59,395 nt of DNA, taken from the NCBI GenBank assembly GCA_036704125.1, contig DATNQI010000054.1, positions 1-59,395 of the forward strand, in the 5' to 3' direction. Shown here one piece after another: positions 55,992-59,395 of this stretch. This stretch comes from Pantanalinema sp. Its GTDB lineage: Bacteria > Cyanobacteriota > Sericytochromatia > S15B-MN24 > UBA4093. A model generated the notes under the pieces. That model was given only the letters and a program-made list of their open reading frames with translations. It was not told the DNA's origin and searched no databases. Position 1 is the first letter of the stretch; every line of letters begins with the position of its first letter. Made by a program: the position numbers and the translations under genes.

Positions 55992-56638
55992 TGCCGCCCA
56001 TCCCCGCTCCACCTCCCACCCCTCTCCCAGGCAAACCGGCGTTTCATCCCCTCGAGGCCGAGCAGGTGATTTACCGGATCTTCAACGCCAAGCGATCGCC
56101 GGTGGACTTTCGACCGAAAGGCCCCAGCGATCGCTTTGATCACCACCGTGGCCCCGGTCTTGCGCTCGGATTTGAGCCCCGGGGATGCGATGCCGCGCGC
56201 GATCCGGAACGTCGCGTGCTCTACGCGGGGATCGACCTGACTTGTTGCTTGGTAGAGCGCTTTCGGGAGACCAGGGTCATCCAAGGCGGCACCAATGCGC
56301 TTGCCAAGCTTCGGGTGACGCGGTCCCTCAAGCTGCTCGACTTGCGCGGCATGGGGACGCTCCGGAACGGGGTGACAGCCGAGATTGCCAAGGAGCCGGA
56401 CCGGCTGGCGACCCAGGCATGGTCGCGCTACTTCGTGGGTTCAGGCATCTACGGCAACTTGGATGGCATCGTCTGGCCAAGCCGGGTGGTGGACCTGGAC
56501 ACCTTCGTGTTCTTCGAATCCGCCGATGGCGCATTCGAGGTTCTCAGGACGATCCGCCTGAACGACCCGCTCTTACGAGCGCCGATCGATGCGCTCGTCT
56601 CCCGAACCGCCTTCGTCCGGGAAACGAATTTCTACTGA
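55991..56638 (+). CDS. RES-domain toxin (NAD-degrading)
   Basis: A 215-residue protein; ATG 55991 overlaps the antitoxin stop (TGATG). The segments VIYRIFNAKRSPVDFRPKGP, RVLYAGIDLTCCLVERFRET and the later IYGNLDGIVWPSRV, DTFVFFE follow the RES domain, with the Arg of YRI, the Glu of LVERF and a downstream Ser as candidates for the R-E-S triad. RES toxins cleave NAD+ and halt growth. The usual GRWN segment is replaced by DRFDHHR, so it is a divergent member. Confidence 0.85.
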   Translation: MPPIPAPPPTPLPGKPAFHPLEAEQVIYRIFNAKRSPVDFRPKGPSDRFDHHRGPGLALGFEPRGCDAARDPERRVLYAGIDLTCCLVERFRETRVIQGGTNALAKLRVTRSLKLLDLRGMGTLRNGVTAEIAKEPDRLATQAWSRYFVGSGIYGNLDGIVWPSRVVDLDTFVFFESADGAFEVLRTIRLNDPLLRAPIDALVSRTAFVRETNFY

Positions 56639-56700
56639 GTGCCACGAGCCTGTGGGCAGGACGCGAAGCGCAAAGAGAGCGATCATGGCGAGCGCTTTGC

Positions 56701-57903
56701 TTACCCCAGACCCCGTTGCAAAAGCGCGCGCTCAAGATTCACGAAAGGGACGCGCTCCTGCTCGAGACGGACGCGATCGGCGATCGCGTCGTCACGCAGT
56801 GCTCGAAAAAGCTCCTTTTCCTCGGGAAACAGGCAGTCGAGCTCACCCGTGAATCGCTTATCCGCTGGCTCTTTCCCCCACAGGGATTTGTGCGCGAGCA
56901 GGGTCTCGCGATCCATCAGCATCGATTGGACGTGCGGGAAGATGCTGCGCAGCTGGGAGAGGATGGCGAAGCCGTGGGTGTCGATGTCGCCCCAGTAGTG
57001 AATCGCGACGCCCTCGAGCCACGGAACCTCGGACAGGGATCGGATGCCATACCCTAGGCCGAACACCACCAGCGCCCGGGGCACCGCAGGGAAGCACAGC
57101 CCGTTGGTCTTGTTCTCGGTGACGAATACCCGCTCCACGCCTAGCGCGAGCCGTGCAAAGTCGGAGAGGGGCACCGAGACATCCGTCATCCCCCCGAGCG
57201 CAAGGCGCTCGTCCAGGATGCGAAAGCGCACCAGGGGCTCTTCGGATCGCAGGCCGTGACGACGCTCGAAGTCCTGGCGCCGCACCCCCTTCACCGTCTC
57301 GTCCCAGGCGTCCGGCGGGAGCACCCTGGCGAGGAGCTCGTCGATCAGGACCGTGTGCCGCTCGATGAACTTGGTGTCGACCCCCTCGATGTCCAGCTGG
57401 CGCAGGTAGAGACCGGGACGGGGGTTGCGCTGGAAGTACGCGCAAACCGTAAGCAGGCGCGACCACTCCTCGGCGTGCTCGAGCGCGATCATGGGCCTGG
57501 CGTCCAGGAAGGCCTCGAGGGCGGGCAGGCGATCGCGCGTCTCTTGCGCGATGGCGCGGAACCTGGAAAAGGCCTGCTGCTTGGCGACGAGGCGCAAGAA
57601 GTCCGCCTCGGTCTCGATGAGGGCCTTCTGGGGGATGCGCTGGGCCCCGAGCTGCCGGTGCTGCACCACCTGGTCGACGATCCGATAGCCGTGCCCCGTG
57701 CTTTCCTTGCTCTGCGCGCCGAGGTCCTCGATCCAGCGGCGGACCTCGGCGAAGCGCGACAGCACCTCGGCGCCGCTCGGGGGTCTGAGGCCGATCTCGA
57801 CGGGGAAGAAGGCCTCGCCCGCAAGCCACGCCTGCAAGAAGCGCCCGCCGTCCCAGAGCTTGCGCGCCCGGGCCTTGATATCGGCGGGGGTCAGCGCGTT
57901 CAC
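56701..57903 (-). CDS. jetD: Wadjet system protein JetD (topoisomerase-VI-like nuclease)
   Basis: A 400-residue protein from GTG 57903, which overlaps the jetC stop (GTGA). The N-terminal DUF3322 region (ADIKARARKLWDGGRFLQAW) is followed by winged-helix segments and a C-terminal DUF2220 Toprim domain with the Glu of VFVTENKTNGLCF and the metal-binding GDIDTHGFAILSQL. JetD is the nuclease that cuts circular plasmids extruded by JetABC. All metal-binding residues are visible, so it is likely active. Converges on the RES toxin gene, 62 bp away. Confidence 0.93.
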   Translation of the reverse strand: MNALTPADIKARARKLWDGGRFLQAWLAGEAFFPVEIGLRPPSGAEVLSRFAEVRRWIEDLGAQSKESTGHGYRIVDQVVQHRQLGAQRIPQKALIETEADFLRLVAKQQAFSRFRAIAQETRDRLPALEAFLDARPMIALEHAEEWSRLLTVCAYFQRNPRPGLYLRQLDIEGVDTKFIERHTVLIDELLARVLPPDAWDETVKGVRRQDFERRHGLRSEEPLVRFRILDERLALGGMTDVSVPLSDFARLALGVERVFVTENKTNGLCFPAVPRALVVFGLGYGIRSLSEVPWLEGVAIHYWGDIDTHGFAILSQLRSIFPHVQSMLMDRETLLAHKSLWGKEPADKRFTGELDCLFPEEKELFRALRDDAIADRVRLEQERVPFVNLERALLQRGLG

Positions 57904-59395
57904 GGCGCGACGACCCCCGCCGTGTCGCCCTCGCGGGCCTTGCGCTCCTTGTACTGCGCGATGGTCAGGCCGAGGATCCTGGAATCGCGCCCTCCCTCGT
58001 TGTGGACGAAGTGGACGCTCTTCACGTAGTCCTCGATGACGTGGATCTTCTGGAGGGGGGTGACGATGAGCAGCTGGAGGTTCAGCTTCCTGAAGAGCCC
58101 CAGGCCGTAGCGGGCCGACTCGTCGGATCCCCGGCCGAAGGCCTCGTCGATCATCACGAAGCGGAAGGTGCGCGATCGCACCTCGCCCCACTCCAGGCCG
58201 AACTGGTAAGCCAGCGCCGAGGCCAGGATGGTGTAGGCCAGCTTCTCCTTCTGGCCGCCCGACTTGCCGGCGGAGTCGGAGTAGAACTCCTTCTCCGTCC
58301 CATCCTCGCGCCAGCGCTCGCTGGCCGAGAAGACGAACCAGTTGCGGACATCGGTGACCTTCTGGGTCCAGCGCCGGTCCAGCTCCGAGGTGCCCTCGCG
58401 GCCGTTGAAGCGATCGATGAGGGCCTTGACCTGCAAGAACTTGTGCTCGGCGTAGAGCTCGTCCTCGCCCCCTCCCAGGGTGTCGCTCAGGCAGGCGAGC
58501 AGCTCCTGGCGGAAGGAGCGGATCTCGGGGTCCTGGGTGCGATCGCCGACCAGCTCGATGTAGGTCCCGCTGGCGTACTCGATCTCCTTCAGCGAGCGAT
58601 TGATGGTGGCGATCTTGTCGGCGATCCCCTGCCGCTCGTTATCGAGCCAGCTCTGGAGCAGGGCGATGCCGTTGATGGTCCGCTCGTTGAGCAGGGTCTT
58701 GAAGTTCTGCTCGTGGCGCGGCAGGTCCTCGCGCCGCAGGGTCGCGAGCATCTCGCGGTACTCGGGCTCGGCCTCGATGCTGGCGTCCACCTCCCGCGTC
58801 TCCTGGGGGTAGCGCTGCTTGTACTGGGCCATCCTGAGCAGGAGGCCCTTCTCCGACTCCGCGATGCGCTTGGCGAGCGCGTCGAGGCGCCCCTGCAGCC
58901 ACTCGCGCATCTCGGTCTGGCTCTTGTCGCAGTTCTCCACCGAGAGCTTCTTCTCGCCCAGGGCCTCGGCCTGCATCTCGGCCAAAGGCGGGAAGAGGCG
59001 GGCTCGCTCGGCCTCGCTCAGGCTCGAGAAGAGCTCGGTAGCCTCCGCGTGCTGGGCCTGCTGGGTGTCGAGCCGGGTCTTCTGCTCGGCGTGCGCGTAC
59101 TGGGTCTTGCGCTGGAGCCCCTCGGCGGTGAGGATGCCCCGCTCGGCGGCCTCGAGCTGGGCCTGCAGGGTGCGCAGGACGTCGGATCCCGCCTCGAGAC
59201 GGCGCTTCTCCTCCTCCAGCTCGACGATGCGGGCGGCGAGGGGCTGCCAGTGGATCTCCTGGAAGTCCTCGAGCTTGAGCACGTCCCGCAGGCTCTCTCG
59301 CCGCGCCTGGACCGCGTCGAGGCGCGAGGCGTCGGCCACCAGGCGCGCCTTCACCTTCTCGCCCGCGGCGCTCAGCTGCGCCTGCTGTGCCTCCA
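57900..59395 (-). CDS. jetC: Wadjet system SMC-like ATPase JetC, C-terminal part (runs off window)
   Basis: The frame is open from the window edge to 57900 (about 498 residues seen). Coiled-coil segments (LEAAERGILTAEGLQRKTQY, EMREWLQGRLDALAKRIAES) lead into the ATPase head: signature SGGQKEKLAYTILASALAYQ (ABC C motif) and Walker B FRFVMIDEAFGRGSDES, followed by the D-loop/switch LLIVTPLQKIHVIEDY. This is the MukB-like SMC of Wadjet (DUF type SbcC-like). The Walker A half lies outside the window. Genes jetB and jetA would be further right. Confidence 0.92.
   Translation of the reverse strand, partial: EAQQAQLSAAGEKVKARLVADASRLDAVQARRESLRDVLKLEDFQEIHWQPLAARIVELEEEKRRLEAGSDVLRTLQAQLEAAERGILTAEGLQRKTQYAHAEQKTRLDTQQAQHAEATELFSSLSEAERARLFPPLAEMQAEALGEKKLSVENCDKSQTEMREWLQGRLDALAKRIAESEKGLLLRMAQYKQRYPQETREVDASIEAEPEYREMLATLRREDLPRHEQNFKTLLNERTINGIALLQSWLDNERQGIADKIATINRSLKEIEYASGTYIELVGDRTQDPEIRSFRQELLACLSDTLGGGEDELYAEHKFLQVKALIDRFNGREGTSELDRRWTQKVTDVRNWFVFSASERWREDGTEKEFYSDSAGKSGGQKEKLAYTILASALAYQFGLEWGEVRSRTFRFVMIDEAFGRGSDESARYGLGLFRKLNLQLLIVTPLQKIHVIEDYVKSVHFVHNEGGRDSRILGLTIAQYKERKAREGDTAGVVAP

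Noticed and set aside
1-59395. CRISPR arrays, insertion sequences or rRNA genes
   Set aside because: No regularly spaced direct repeats of 25-40 bp, no transposase frames and no rRNA-like stretches were seen.

Overview
The window is a GC-rich bacterial chromosome segment. The organism has an outer-envelope lipoprotein repertoire (at least eight lipobox signal peptides), a cbb3-type terminal oxidase, haem synthesis and two-component signalling. The palindrome GCGATCGC (the cyanobacterial HIP1 octamer) occurs more than 30 times by eye, against roughly two expected by chance at this composition, and no photosynthesis gene is present. This points, by inference only, to a non-photosynthetic relative of the cyanobacteria such as a Sericytochromatia-type lineage.

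Positions 1-10,540 are the right end of an integrated mobile element. It holds the 5' end of a type I methylase gene (hsdM), cargo genes of unknown function (one resembling an isolated helicase RecA2 domain), two XRE regulators, a serine recombinase, an excisionase-like HTH protein and a tyrosine integrase. The integrase abuts the 3' end of a CAT-anticodon tRNA; the left end of the element lies outside the window.

Positions 10,590-17,750 are core genes, mostly on the minus strand: a PAS histidine kinase, a two-domain NirK-like cupredoxin, DUF2249 and ScdA_N (DUF542) proteins with a short CcoN-like haem membrane protein (a nitrogen-oxide/redox theme), and two nearly identical caspase-like lipoproteins whose promoters are also duplicated. 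Two oxidase-assembly genes (UreH/TauE-like and FixH/YtkA-like) follow. Positions 17,974-25,253 are the complete ccoNOQPGHIS operon, with a monohaem CcoP and a foreign-looking insert in CcoI.

Positions 25,358-32,700 hold a 2OG-Fe(II) oxygenase and then a sulfane-sulfur detoxification and transport cluster (TauE, rhodanese-MBL persulfide dioxygenase, TusA, DsrE2, YeiH, two YeeE/YedE halves, a methyltransferase, DUF302). Two 17-nt operator-like sites of the CsoR/CstR type precede its first two units. Positions 32,700-46,300 are mixed housekeeping and envelope genes: YbaK, M14 carboxypeptidase, galT, ferrochelatase, GH13 amylase, a response regulator, a histidine kinase and lipoproteins.

Positions 46,329-50,942 encode preQ0 synthesis (queC, queE, queD, and folE slightly apart) around a gamma-glutamyltransferase. 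Positions 51,500-59,395 look like a defence-rich segment: a lone N6-adenine methylase with an HsdS-like end and a missing start codon, a histidine kinase, a RES-Xre toxin-antitoxin pair, and jetD plus most of jetC of a Wadjet plasmid-defence system that runs off the window.

A regulatory theme links several lipoprotein genes: direct TTAA(C/T) repeats spaced 10-11 bp lie at or upstream of their -35 regions (both caspase-like genes, the M14 carboxypeptidase and the 43.2-44.0 kb lipoprotein), resembling a Pho-box-type site for an OmpR/PhoB-family regulator.
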